Shown: positions 11,945 through 64,000 of the stretch, in pieces
Layout of the letters: the number at the start of each line of letters is the position of its first letter
Numbering within the stretch: the first letter of the stretch is position 1
NCBI GenBank assembly: GCA_964036275.1
Contig: OZ038439.1
Location: 8,058,669-8,122,668 of the forward strand
DNA: 64,000 nt
Reading direction: 5' to 3'
Origin: Litoditis marina
Taxonomy: Eukaryota; Nematoda; Chromadorea; Rhabditida; Rhabditidae
Made by a program: the position numbers and the translations under genes
Notes under the pieces: generated by a model
Told to the model about the DNA's origin: nothing
What the model saw: only the letters and a program-made list of their open reading frames with translations
Database searches by the model: none

Positions 11945-12181
11945 GTGTTTTATACATCTTTCTTTTCTCTGCTTCTCCCTATTTCTCTCACACACACACA
12001 CTCTCTGTCTCTGTCTCTGTGCTTTCCTACCCAAGCACCCCCTCTCTTCTGTCTTTCTCTCTTTCTCTGCTTTTCTCCATCTCTCATACACTCTCTCTTT
12101 CTCTCTCTACATCTCTATCTCTGCGCTTTCTCACCCCATCACCCCCCTTTTCTCTGCTTCTCTGATTCTCCCCCCCCCCCC
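11945..12181. repeat. Pyrimidine (CT)-rich low-complexity tract
   Basis: CT-rich sequence with a short (CA)n stretch near 11990-12000 and a C run at about 12171-12181. Confidence 0.85.
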
Positions 12182-13203
12182 TTCATCCACTCTTCGATAA
12201 TTCCTCAAATGAGTCTCGATAATGATAGAATGTGACGAATTCCATGAATTTCCAATGTGCCCCTGTTTTTCTGTCTCCTCAGCCGAATCACAATCTATTC
12301 TTCATTCATCTGGTTTTGACGAACAAAAAAGGATATAGGGTTCCGAATATGATTCTTTTTATAATATTTATGTGAGGAAACGATAAATACAAAAAAGAGA
12401 TTTACTTTTCCAATAGCTCTCATCATGACTCGTACAGTACAATTCGAACTACCTTCAAATGCGACAAATATATTTCTAGAACTCTTTGTTATGAACTCAG
12501 AATTCTACTACAAATCTTTTCATCCGAGAAAATTTTGAATGCACTGAAAGTTATTGATGGGACTAGAAAAAGCCTCCAACGTAATTTAATTTTTAAAGTT
12601 TGTAAAAGTTTTTTTTATTCTTTCTCCATCAATTTTTGAGATAAACGCTTCCGAATTACTGATAACTTCGAAATCGCCCATTCTCATACTTATAATAATC
12701 ATACCTTACATTAATGGGATTTTTCCAAATAAATATAACCATATCTCCTTCCTCTCCCTTGTTTATTCTATACGCGGCGCCTAATGGGTCAATGTGTACC
12801 GTAATCCCTCGGAGGGCGCCAAATTCAAACGGAAGGTTATTTGGGGGGAAGACAGCTGGCATCTAGGTGTCCAGATGGTTCACGGCTTACAACCAGCGCT
12901 CTCTTTCTCTATCTCTCTCCCTCTCTCCCTCTCTCTCTCGGCTATACGATTAGGTGGAAGAGTATCGATTCCAACGAGGGATGAGTTAGAGAAAAAGGGG
13001 CGGAGTCCGAGGGATAGCCTCCCGGTTAGAGACGCAGAGCGTATTTAGCCTAAGGGTATAGTCGACCACTACTGGACCTTCTCTCGGCCCTCACCCAATT
13101 ATCATATTCAGACTATTTATCGATTGATTATCAGATGACGTCATTCGGAACCTAGTTTACGAACATTTGAGCCGCAGCCAAAGCCGCAACCTACGCAGTC
13201 AAA

Positions 13204-38390
<25,187 letters not shown>

Positions 38391-40015
38391 TTGGTGCACC
38401 TTTTTATCTGATTCTGAATTGTTGAATAGTGCGTGCCCAACTGAATTTTAGACGGTTACGGTAGTCTTAGATAGAATAGTTACTAATACTATCTAGAAAA
38501 GGTTGAAACGGGATTCTTCAAAGAACTTTCAGCTGAGCACGCACTTGATCAAACTATGCTCTTTCAAGTTTTTTTTTTAACTTAAAGAAATCTTCTTAAA
38601 GCAACCACAGAGCTTTGGAGCACAATGTGCTAACCCCCCTTCCCTCATTTTCAAGTCCAAAAAAGTAGACCAATCGATATGTATCTTTTATATTGACTGA
38701 AAGGCAATCCTAATAACTTTGACCCACAAATTGCCTATTTCAAACATTCACGAGTATTCAGCATTTTGTTAAAAGTTCAGGATAGAAAATAGATTATTCC
38801 CACTACTTTAAGAAGTAATCAATACCTAAGAAATACGTGCAACTTTCGACTACAAAATGTGTATTAGCTAGGTCCTAAGTTCAGGTTTTCTACCTTATTT
38901 TAGCTCATTTAGAGTAATCTAAGTCACCAATAAGGGTATTTTCATTCAATTCTTACTACTATTGCCTTCCACCGTTCATGTTTGTTTTTATATTATATGT
39001 CTACTAGATTGAATATAATAAATATGTGCTAATAATGTATTCAACGATATTGTTCGCTTCAAAATAATAAAAAACGTTTCAAATTTGATTCAGATAAATT
39101 AATAAAAAAGTGAAAAGTAAAGTTACTTTCACAAGACACGTTTATGACCATGAGAAATTGTGATCGTGAGATTAATCCATAGTCGAAGTTTTTGAAAGGG
39201 GAATAAACCTGAAACTGGATTTGCCAATGTACCTTAAGGTGAACTTTTCAACTTTCTATCAAGCATACAGGTATACAATCTAGAAATAGTTGTTGTCTTC
39301 TGAGTAACGGAGAACGAGAGAGAAATAGTTAACGAGTTGACTTAAAATCCTTTACGGTATAGATTACGGTACCTATCTATGCATCAAGTATATTTTATCT
39401 ATTTGGAAACTCAGCTGTTTACATGTGTTAAACAAGTTTTCGTATATGAGAAAACATTGTAATAGTGATGATTTTATAAGTTTGAACAATAAAACAAAGC
39501 AAAAAGGCTGAGCTATGTTTCTATGTTGAAACTTGCGAAAATTGGACAAAGTGCCGGTAGTGTACACTGTTGCTCGTGTTTCATATTTCGAAATATGTTA
39601 AATCGAACAGGAACAGAGATAGATCCGAGTTACATAAATACTTCAATTGAATATCATAAATCAGATTGAAAGTTGTTCTATTCATTTGGGTGTTCCAATT
39701 CCGCATTGCGTTGGTGTTTAATCCCAACGGCCTCGCATAATGACAGAGTGTGTGCTGTTTACACTTTTTGGCCGAAAGCCAACAAAATTCGCCAACGTGT
39801 TCGTTTCTGATTTTCGCTCAAAATTCGCTCTTTCTTTCTATTTTCAAGCTAATTTAGCTCTTATTCAACAATTTCTGGAATAAATAATTGTTTCTGTTGT
39901 ATTCCCCAGTACTTTATGGTCATTTAAAGTCATGTCTTCATAAAAATCTGGGTTAATCAGTTTTATTTTTTTGTTTTCAGTTAGTTCACTGCAATTCAAC
40001 TGAAAAGTGAAGTAG
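38391..40015. other. slo-1 3' UTR and spacer
   Basis: AT-rich sequence with no coding exon supported. AATAAA at 39017-39022 is the best candidate slo-1 poly(A) signal, which would give a 3' UTR of about 650 nt. Nothing recognisable follows up to the inverted repeat at 40016. Confidence 0.5.
39017..39022 (+). terminator. slo-1: Candidate slo-1 poly(A) signal
   Basis: AATAAA about 630 nt after the slo-1 stop codon, in AT-rich sequence. Other AATAAA-like words follow near 39067 and 39101, so the site actually used is uncertain. Confidence 0.4.
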
Positions 40016-40544
40016 ATTCATGAAAAAGTGGGGGCCCAACGACTGTGAGATTTGTCTTCTGCTGTGCGCCCTTTAGACAGCTACTCTCGAATGGAGCAGC
40101 TACTCCTACAAAAACCGGAAAATAATAATATACTCAAGTATAACTGTTCATTACAAACATACAAAAGTCGTAAAATATTTTTTCAAACCTGTAAACTAGA
40201 ATCTACAAATCACAGCTGCGAAAGAGAGAACAACTGGTGAATAATATGACAAGCGTAGCACTTAGAGTTGAAGTAACGACAAAAAACTGCAAACCTTTGT
40301 CCGCAACACCAGAAAATTTACAATTGACTACGTTGAGTTAACATCTGTGATTTGTAGATTCTAGTTTACAGGTTTGAAAAAATATTTTACGACTTTTGTA
40401 TGTTTGTAATGAACAGTTATACTTGAGTATATTATTATTTTCCGGTTTTTGTAGGAGTAGCTGCTCCATTCGAGAGTAGCTGTCTAAAGGGCGCACAGCA
40501 GAAGACAAATCTCACAGTCGTTGGGCCCCCACTTTTTCATGAAT
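40016..40544. mobile_element. Perfect 200-bp inverted repeat (foldback element)
   Basis: Positions 40016-40215 match the reverse complement of 40345-40544 with no mismatch seen, around a 129-bp loop. The outer ends are ATTCATGAAAAAGTGGGGGC and its inverse. A 62-codon frame inside the left arm shows no domain. Identical arms point to a recent origin or to gene conversion between the arms. Confidence 0.92.
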
Positions 40545-40659
40545 TTTTCTCTTTTTGTATACATGCCGTAGGTATGTAGTTTGATCTGTACGGTGCAGAT
40601 AAAATTGTTTTCCCAATGAACCACTTGTCAAGAATTACCATCATTCGAAAAAATATGAC

Positions 40660-41890
40660 GTCAACATTGCAGTTCTAAAAACTTACTTCGTCTGCCCTTC
40701 CGAATCCCAGAATACGTCATATTTAGACAAAGTTTCATCGTTAATATACCATTTTTAAGATATTTTCAGCATTTGAAAATATATGTGACGTCAATTTTTT
40801 CAAAAGTTGCCGTCATCTGGCCTTCTGAGCTCCAGAATACGTCATATTTAGACAAAGTTTCATCGTTAATATACCATTTTTAAGATATTTTTAGCATTTG
40901 AAAATATATTACACGTCAATTTTTTTAAAAGTTGACGTCATCTGGCCTTATGAATTTCAGAATACGTCATATTTAGACAAAGTTTCATCGTTAATATACC
41001 ATTTTTAAGATGTTTTCACCATTTGAAAATATATCGGACGTCAACTTTGCACTTTTCAAAAATGACGTCATCTGGTCGTCAGAATCCCAGAATACGTCAC
41101 TCTTAGATTGAGTTTCACCGTTAGTTGACCCTTTCTAAGATATTACCATCATTTTACCATCAGCTGAGGTCACCGACCAAACTACAACACCAACACCGTC
41201 TGCCGATCCTATTCTGCCAATTGAAATGGAGTTAGTTGAACAAACCAGAAATGTCGTTTCCAATCTTGTGTCCGCATTTCCATCTCCAAACTCGATATCT
41301 ACTCGTACAACCCATGTTCCTTTTGATGATCAACCTGCTATCCAAAGTCCCGTCCCTGTTGAAGTTACCCAAATAGCTGATGATCCCTCTCCTATGTGTG
41401 ATACACCATCCATTATCGACCCTCCGTCGTTCCATGATGCCCTTGATGATTCTTCTTTGAAATGTGTAAATGACAATGTTGACATGTTGTATAACATGCA
41501 CCTAAGTGGAGTTTCCATGCGTGAACGTTACAGCTGTTTCCATGGTTGCTATCAATTGACCCCTCATCTAGCCCCAATTGTATCTGACGTGTACTTTGAT
41601 CGCTATGGTTTCCGGTTTAACATCAATCAATCTTGGGTACCCTTTCCATCTAGATCTTCTCACTGAGTCTCAGGAGTATCAACATATCAGCCACTTTGCG
41701 TATGTACTAGCTTTTATTTTTCTTTGTTTTCTCGAATATCAGTTCAATTGGTTTAAATTCGTAATTCGTTGTTTGTCCATCACTATACTGATAAAGTTTA
41801 TTATTATTATTATTTTAAAATATATGTGACGTCAACTTTGCACTTTTCAAAAATGACGTCATCTGGTCTCCAGAATCCTGAAGGACGTCA
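40660..41890. repeat. ~126-bp tandem satellite, interrupted
   Basis: Units share CAGAATACGTCATATTTAGA, CATCGTTAATATACC, AAAATATATNNGACGTCAA and TGACGTCATCTGG. Anchor CAG positions are 40708, 40833, 40958, 41088 and 41871. The first four are 125-130 bp apart. The gap to the fifth is caused by an insertion of about 660 bp (41157-41815). Confidence 0.8.
41157..41815 (+). mobile_element. Insertion with a 146-codon frame and (TTA)n tail
   Basis: The satellite unit breaks off in CATCATTTT and resumes at AAAATATATGTGACGTC, leaving about 660 bp of unrelated sequence. It contains an open frame at 41226-41666 (146 codons from ATG, and open upstream to about 41136). The product is rich in Asp, Pro and Ser at first, then has Cys- and Tyr-containing sequence (YSCFHGCYQL). 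The right end is a TTATTATTATTATT tail, as expected of a retroposed copy. I do not recognise the protein; it may be a LINE or retrogene fragment. Confidence 0.5.
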
Positions 41891-42052
41891 GAAATACAGT
41901 ACTTCATATTCAAACAAATTGCACGTTGGCATCATATTTCAATTTTCAAGCAAATCGGTAATTGTTTCTCTACGTTACAGTACAGTTTGAGTTATCGACC
42001 GGACAGAGAGAGTGAGAGAGCGTGCTGAATGGAGAGACGCAGACACTTTTCG

Positions 42053-42370
42053 AAAAATGTCTATAACTTTGATTAAAACAATTTTTTTTGCAAATTTTTT
42101 TTGGTCCGCCAGGGTTTGAGTAGGTATCACATGTCTTCCACAATTTTCAACAAAATCGATTCAGTAGAAACCCTTAAACTGGGAATTTTCCCTTATCACG
42201 ATTACACACTCCAAAAACGTCTATAACTTTGACAAAAACAATTTTTTCCTAATTTTTTTTTGGTCCGCCAGGGTTTGAGTAGGTATCACATGTCTTCCAC
42301 AATTTTCAACGGAATCGATTCAGTAGAAACCCTTAAACTGGGAATTTTCCCTTGTCACGCGCGATTCACT
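42053..42370. repeat. Tandem duplication, two ~160-bp units
   Basis: Two successive copies contain GTCTATAACTTTGA, TTTTTGGTCCGCCAGGGTTT and TCACATGTCTTCCACAATTT, ending AAACTGGGAATTTTCCCTT. They differ by a few substitutions and small indels. No coding function is evident. Confidence 0.85.
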
Positions 42371-42837
42371 TTTTCCTCCACCTGAGTAGTGATCTTACCT
42401 CTCATCCTGATTTGTTTCATCCAGCTTCCGGAAGAATTCCTTTCAGTCTTCAAAATTTAATGGATTTAGAGTATTTGAAGCGTTCGTTTTTGGCTTTTGC
42501 TACCGATTCGCTTTGATTGTGGGACCTACTAATCAGCTGATCCTCCTCATGTTGATATTCATATGTATCTTCCGATATACTAGGAACTAGTTTCTGTTCT
42601 CCTTCACCCACTTTCAGTTCAGTAGTTTCTACCCCAACCCTATTCAACACCTAGGGTAGAAATAACCAACTATTTGAACGAGGTTTCCTAGTTTTAATTT
42701 TATTGTATCATCTTGTCGAAATGTACGTAGTTTATAGGGTAGAGGGAAGCATACCACTTACTTATAGTCTTTCTCTCTTATTCTCCTAGTTTATATATTT
42801 TTCTCCGAGTTTTTCGTTATTATTATTATAATTGTCG

Positions 42838-42844
42838 TTTTCAG
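42838..42844 (+). other. Acceptor before the sec-23 start (probable spliced-leader site)
   Basis: GTTTTCAG ends at 42844, 11 nt before the start codon. No upstream exon is evident, so this is the expected trans-splice acceptor for the sec-23 mRNA. A cis-spliced 5' UTR exon is the alternative. Confidence 0.65.
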
Positions 42845-42855
42845 TACCAGCCATC

Positions 42856-60443
<17,588 letters not shown>

Positions 60444-61131
60444 TAGATGCGTATTGATTGATCTTCAATTAACGATTGTTTCTAAGATGATTGTTTACTG
60501 TTTGTCTGACTCTTGCATTGGTTTGATCCGTTTTTCGTAGGATGATGTATTTAAAAGAGTGTGTTATACTTTCTAGCCCATTTCATGTGATAAATTGTGT
60601 GTATACTGATAGCGGTCTGGGTTATATTTTTTATTGTATCTTTACTAGTAATTTATTGATTGTTTTATAAGAGTTCTATGCCCGTTCAGAATGTTTCGCG
60701 ACGCAATGAATATGAAATTAAACTCGAATGTTTTCTTTATAGGTTGAATGCCCATATACTAATTCAAAATAAATGTTTCTCGAGGTACTAACAATTCAAT
60801 AATTGATACTTTATAGGTTAATAAGGTTTAAATCAGGTTCGAAAAAGAAATTAATAGCTTCAGAAAATTAATGTTAAAAATACTTTTTTTTTTACCTTTT
60901 TTTCTCTGAACGGACCTTTTATTAAACGAATCGAGATATCATGTTTCCATTGGTTTCGTCTCACCACTCGACTCACCAGCTGGTTTTTAACAGCTGTGAG
61001 ACAGCAAGTTGGCTCTTATTGATTTTCTCAATAGTATTCGCTTAACAACTTATTAGGTTGTAGATGACATTATAGTTTAACCCCTATCACAGGCTTCTTC
61101 TATTAAACGGTGTTCATGTACTTATTTCCAG
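60444..61131. other. sec-23 3' UTR and spacer to the Argonaute-like gene
   Basis: No coding exon. AATAAA at 60768-60773 is a plausible sec-23 poly(A) signal, leaving about 360 bp before the acceptor of the next gene on the same strand. The genes could be in an operon with SL2 trans-splicing, although the gap is longer than the usual ~100 bp. Confidence 0.5.
60768..60773 (+). terminator. sec-23: Candidate sec-23 poly(A) signal
   Basis: AATAAA about 325 nt after the stop codon in AT-rich sequence. No closer canonical hexamer was seen, though a variant nearer the stop could be used. Confidence 0.45.
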
Positions 61132-61154
61132 AATCAATCTCAGATACGCTCGAA

Positions 61155-63761
61155 ATGACTTCATCTGTTGACGTTGTGCAACAATCCATGAAAAATGTTT
61201 CCGTTGCAGATAAGGTATTATCGCTTTGAGTAATTCTAGAACGGAACTGAATTATTGAAACAAACAAAACAACGTCATCTCGCGAACAACGTTTTGTTTG
61301 CATTAGATGAATACGCCAATTGTTCTGAGCTTTTGGAATAACTAGTTATGCTTTCCTTCCAGCTGCTGCCAGTCTATCCTCGTCCGGGTTACGGTAAAAA
61401 AGGGTCCGAGGTGGACCTACTCGTCAATTTCTTTCCCTTGAACTTTCCTCGGCCACTAAAGGTATTTTTCTCAACAATCTTTGAAAAATAATGATTTTGT
61501 AGTTTGATCTTCGTACACATCAAAAATTGCGGATAGTCACCAGTGGCCGTATTTGTTTCAGCGTCAGTGGTAAACGCTTATTACTCTACTAGTGTAACTG
61601 CCACGCGGTACTGTTTTAGAAAGAAATAATGAAAGGTTCTATAGTTTAACCAGTGCGGCTTACGCCTGTCTGCGCACTATAGATAGATAGTCATACGAAC
61701 ACATTAGATTTGTTAAATAATATATAAACAGTACATCCTGTATAACTCATGCTTCATTTAGGCGGCGCTAGACAATAGATAAACATACTAGACAATATTA
61801 TAAAACAATATTAATTACATTCAATAATAATAATAGAGTTACAATAGTCAAATGATATTACTAGAGTCTTGCGCGTCTGAATCATATGCATTATAAGTTG
61901 TCTGTACTGTCATTGTGATTTCCTGATATCTACTGAATTCTCCTTTCCTCAAGCAACCGTATTGGTTACATCATGCAGAGCGGACTGAGCGGTCTGCCGC
62001 GCCAGGGGGCGGGGCTTGCCAGTCCAGTATTTGCAAGGTGCACAGTTGATTGTAAACCGCGGGCAAGACTGTATAAGTCGCCTTCGCGACAGTATTCACC
62101 AATCCTCGGGAAGCTAAAATACCTTCCCGCGGGAAGGTAGAGCACGAAAATAGTGTGCTGGTGGAGGAGGGTCCAGAGGCGCGGGAAGCTTTTTTACCTT
62201 CCCGGGACATTGGTGAATACGGCCACAGAACGCTAGAAGATCAAACTACAAACAGACCAAAGAGGTGGAATTGTTGAGCGCAAAAGTACTATCTGAGTTG
62301 GGCTACTTGTACTGGTTCTGGTTAAGTTTTGGTTCCTTACTCCAAAACTAATCGTAACCGTAGTTTCTGGCTTCTAGGGGTAACTTCTTAGGTTTTCTAA
62401 CCTGGATTTCGTGATCTCAGGTTCTGTTTGAAAAGAGTGGCCGAATTTATTAGTTATCTGTATTTGACCGGAACAGTTGACCATCTGGCGCGATAGCAAT
62501 CTCTCCCACTTTGGGGAAGATCTTATGATATTCTCATTGGAAGTTCGTGTAGCTCATGAACTACACACGAACTTCCAATGGGGTAACATGGCAAGGGACG
62601 CACCCTCATATCTAGTTTGTAAGGAGTTGCATGAGGTTATCTTATGAGGTGAACGGCCAAAACGTAACCAGGTTACATTTAAAATACAACCAGCTTGATT
62701 CTAAAATGCAACCAACAGTGTCTAAAGTGTGTTTCTATGTAAAGTAAATTTGGTTGCGTTTGAGATGAACATTCTTTCTGTAAAAGCAACCTCGTTGCAT
62801 TTTGGTTGCATGTGTTGATTGCATGCACATTGTACACTTTCCACATCTTCTAGCTCTACCAGTACACCGTGGAAATTATCGAAGCCAATAATCGGAACCA
62901 AAACGACCCAGGAACACCTATCAAAAACGTGTGAGTTTATGTTAATTCAGGGAATTGTTTCGTATTCCATTTCATTATAAGTCAGTTTGATTATTTACGA
63001 TTCACATTAAAGTGGGCACATATGCGATGTATCGAGATGATTTTCGAGACACTAATGATGTTTTTGAAGGAAACAAGGTAATGTAGTCTTTTGCATTCGT
63101 ATGTACTGAAACTGTCAGGTCTTTATAATTACGTAATTATGTGTTTTTGGGAAGTTCAACAGTTGTTGCAGTTCATTTTGATTTCCAATCAAAACTAGTA
63201 TCTGAAAGTACTACCGGTAAAGTTACTTCTACATTATAAAGCAGTCATTAGAAAGTTTAAATGAGTATTGTAGGGGCCTCAGTACGAAAAATGTGAAAAG
63301 TGTCCACATTTCTCACTAGTAATATCGGGTTAGAATTGTGGACAGCGTACGGTCAATTTGGTAGGGGGCGGGGTTTGGCGAGCTGCCAGCTGGTCTGCGT
63401 ATCTTTGATCTACACACTGTGTTGTGGTCTATTGGCAGAGAATGATGTCTCAGCCTGTCTGCCACCTCATGAGGTCAATGAGATCCGTCTGCGTCTCTCT
63501 GACCAACACACTCTCTCGCCGCGGCTACTACAAAAATGACTTGCGCAATTTGCAAGGAGTTGTCTGAGATGAAACGAATTTGATCATTGCAGTGAGGTTG
63601 TCCGCCATGCCTTCTGGACATCGTTTCGTGCCTTTTCTGCCCAGTTCGGGGCAGCCGTCTGTTTCGATGACCACAACACGTGTTGGACTGGAAACAAACT
63701 GCCTCTGACGCCACCACATTTCACATTCTATCATCGAATGGATCATATCGATGAGAAAAAG
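61155..63761 (+). CDS. Argonaute-like protein, N-terminal part (gene truncated by window end)
   Basis: Exons seen: 61155-61214, 61363-61461, 62854-62930, 62982-63077 and 63593-63761. They make 167 codons in one open frame, ending in phase 0 at GTAATA. The start lies 23 nt after a TTTCCAG acceptor at 61131. LLPVYPRPGYGKKG, VDLLVNFFPLNF and LYQYTVEI follow the N-domain pattern of Argonautes (RPGxGxxG, then N-F, then YxYxVxI). Later VRHAFWTSFRAF and FDDHNTCWTGNKLP fit the linker before PAZ. PAZ, MID and PIWI would lie beyond 64000, so catalytic residues and subclass (AGO, WAGO or other) cannot be judged. The 51-bp intron 62931-62981 ends in a non-canonical-looking ATAAG; the alternative donor at 62928 with acceptor at 63013 also keeps the frame. 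Confidence 0.65.
62089..62228. mobile_element. MITE family D copy in the Argonaute-like gene intron 2
   Basis: Left AGTATTCACCAATCCTCGGG and right CCCGGGACATTGGTGAATAC are inverse ends, with TTCCCGCGGGAA-type inner palindromes. It shares the GGTGAATACGGCCACAG end with the copy at 59065-59208, but the inner arms differ. Confidence 0.75.
62535..62580. repeat. Short perfect hairpin
   Basis: CATTGGAAGTTCGTGTAG and its inverse face each other around CTCATGAAC-type sequence, giving a stem of about 20 bp. It lies in an intron; no function is assigned. Confidence 0.7.
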
Positions 63762-63787
63762 GTAATATGTTTTACGTAGAGACCGAA

Positions 63788-63929
63788 CAGTATATGGTAG
63801 AAGTCAATTGAATAGTCACGTGAAGTTAGCATTCTAATGAGGTATCGTGCACTTTGTCGTTGCACTTTTCTGAGTTCTGCTGTGTTTAACATGTTTCACG
63901 TGACTGTGCACTTGACTAACAGTATATAG
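63788..63929. mobile_element. Palindromic element with CACGTGA arms
   Basis: Left AAGTCAATTGAATAGTCACG and right TTTCACGTGACTGTGCACTT are inverse arms flanked by CAGTATAT and its inverse-like CAGTATATAG. Fragments of the family are at 14926-14980 and 46425-46465. It lies in the intron after the last visible Argonaute-like exon. Confidence 0.6.
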
Positions 63930-64000
63930 TTTGCGCCATGAGACATTGGCTACCTGCCAATGAAATTTGGTTTACGGACAAATCCCCCCCGCCGCGTTGC

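Larger units (their letters stand above)
8028..13203. other. Intergenic spacer between the SSQ-like gene and slo-1
   Basis: No coding exon is supported. Frames near 9043-9578 and 9627-10011 have no splice partners or recognisable domains. The region holds the repeats listed separately: inverted G/C-run repeats, paired family B MITEs and purine/pyrimidine tracts. Part of the slo-1 promoter probably lies in the last few hundred bases, where a shorter CT tract occurs near 12900-12940, but no specific motif can be named. Confidence 0.5.

Noticed and set aside
11558..12235. Several overlapping frames of 68-177 codons on both strands
   Set aside because: All lie in GA/CT low-complexity tracts and have no splice or domain support.
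12656..12862. 68-codon minus-strand frame with a charged, tyrosine-rich C-terminus
   Set aside because: No signal peptide, acceptor or partner exon found; length is within chance expectation.

Overview
The window is nuclear DNA of a nematode, almost certainly a Caenorhabditis species. The reasons are many short introns with TTTCAG-type 3' ends, a start codon lying just behind a TTTTCAG acceptor (as expected for spliced-leader trans-splicing), dense palindromic MITE-like repeats in introns, and a clear nematode slo-1. It is not bacterial, and almost all long open frames here are chance frames in repeats or introns. All gene models were built by hand from splice sites and frame continuity; no database search was run.

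Layout. (1) 859-940: an intact tRNA-Leu(UAA) on the minus strand, followed by repeat-rich spacer with a 107-bp foldback, a C-rich minisatellite and a tRNA-Asn pseudogene. (2) 5154-7982, minus: a nine-exon gene for a 419-residue Gly/Ala-rich protein resembling the sperm-specific SSQ family. Its middle is built from an array of near-identical 13-residue units, several on their own 39-nt exons. (3) 8028-13203: spacer with G/C-run repeats, paired MITEs and (CT)n/(GA)n tracts. (4) 13204-38390, plus: slo-1, the BK-type Ca2+- and voltage-gated K+ channel, 32 coding exons and 1128 residues in the reconstructed form. It has two mutually exclusive copies of one exon and a candidate 39-nt optional microexon. 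(5) 38391-42844: spacer with a perfect 200-bp inverted repeat, a ~126-bp satellite split by an insertion carrying a 146-codon frame, and a 160-bp tandem duplication. (6) 42856-60443, plus: sec-23, the GTPase-activating subunit of the COPII inner coat, 21 exons and 807 residues. (7) 47781-48638, minus: a two-exon gene nested in a sec-23 intron, predicted to encode a 93-residue secreted peptide precursor with dibasic and amidation signals. (8) 61155-63761, plus: the first five exons of an Argonaute-like gene that runs off the right edge.

The genes do not form one pathway: a putative sperm protein, a neuronal/muscle K+ channel, a housekeeping secretion factor, a putative secreted peptide and a small-RNA factor. 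Two themes stand out. First, exon material is repeatedly duplicated: the SSQ-like array, the slo-1 alternative exon pair, and four short copies of exon-intron boundaries left as decoys in the neighbouring intron. Second, palindromic MITEs from several families sit inside introns, some within 15-31 bp of a splice site.
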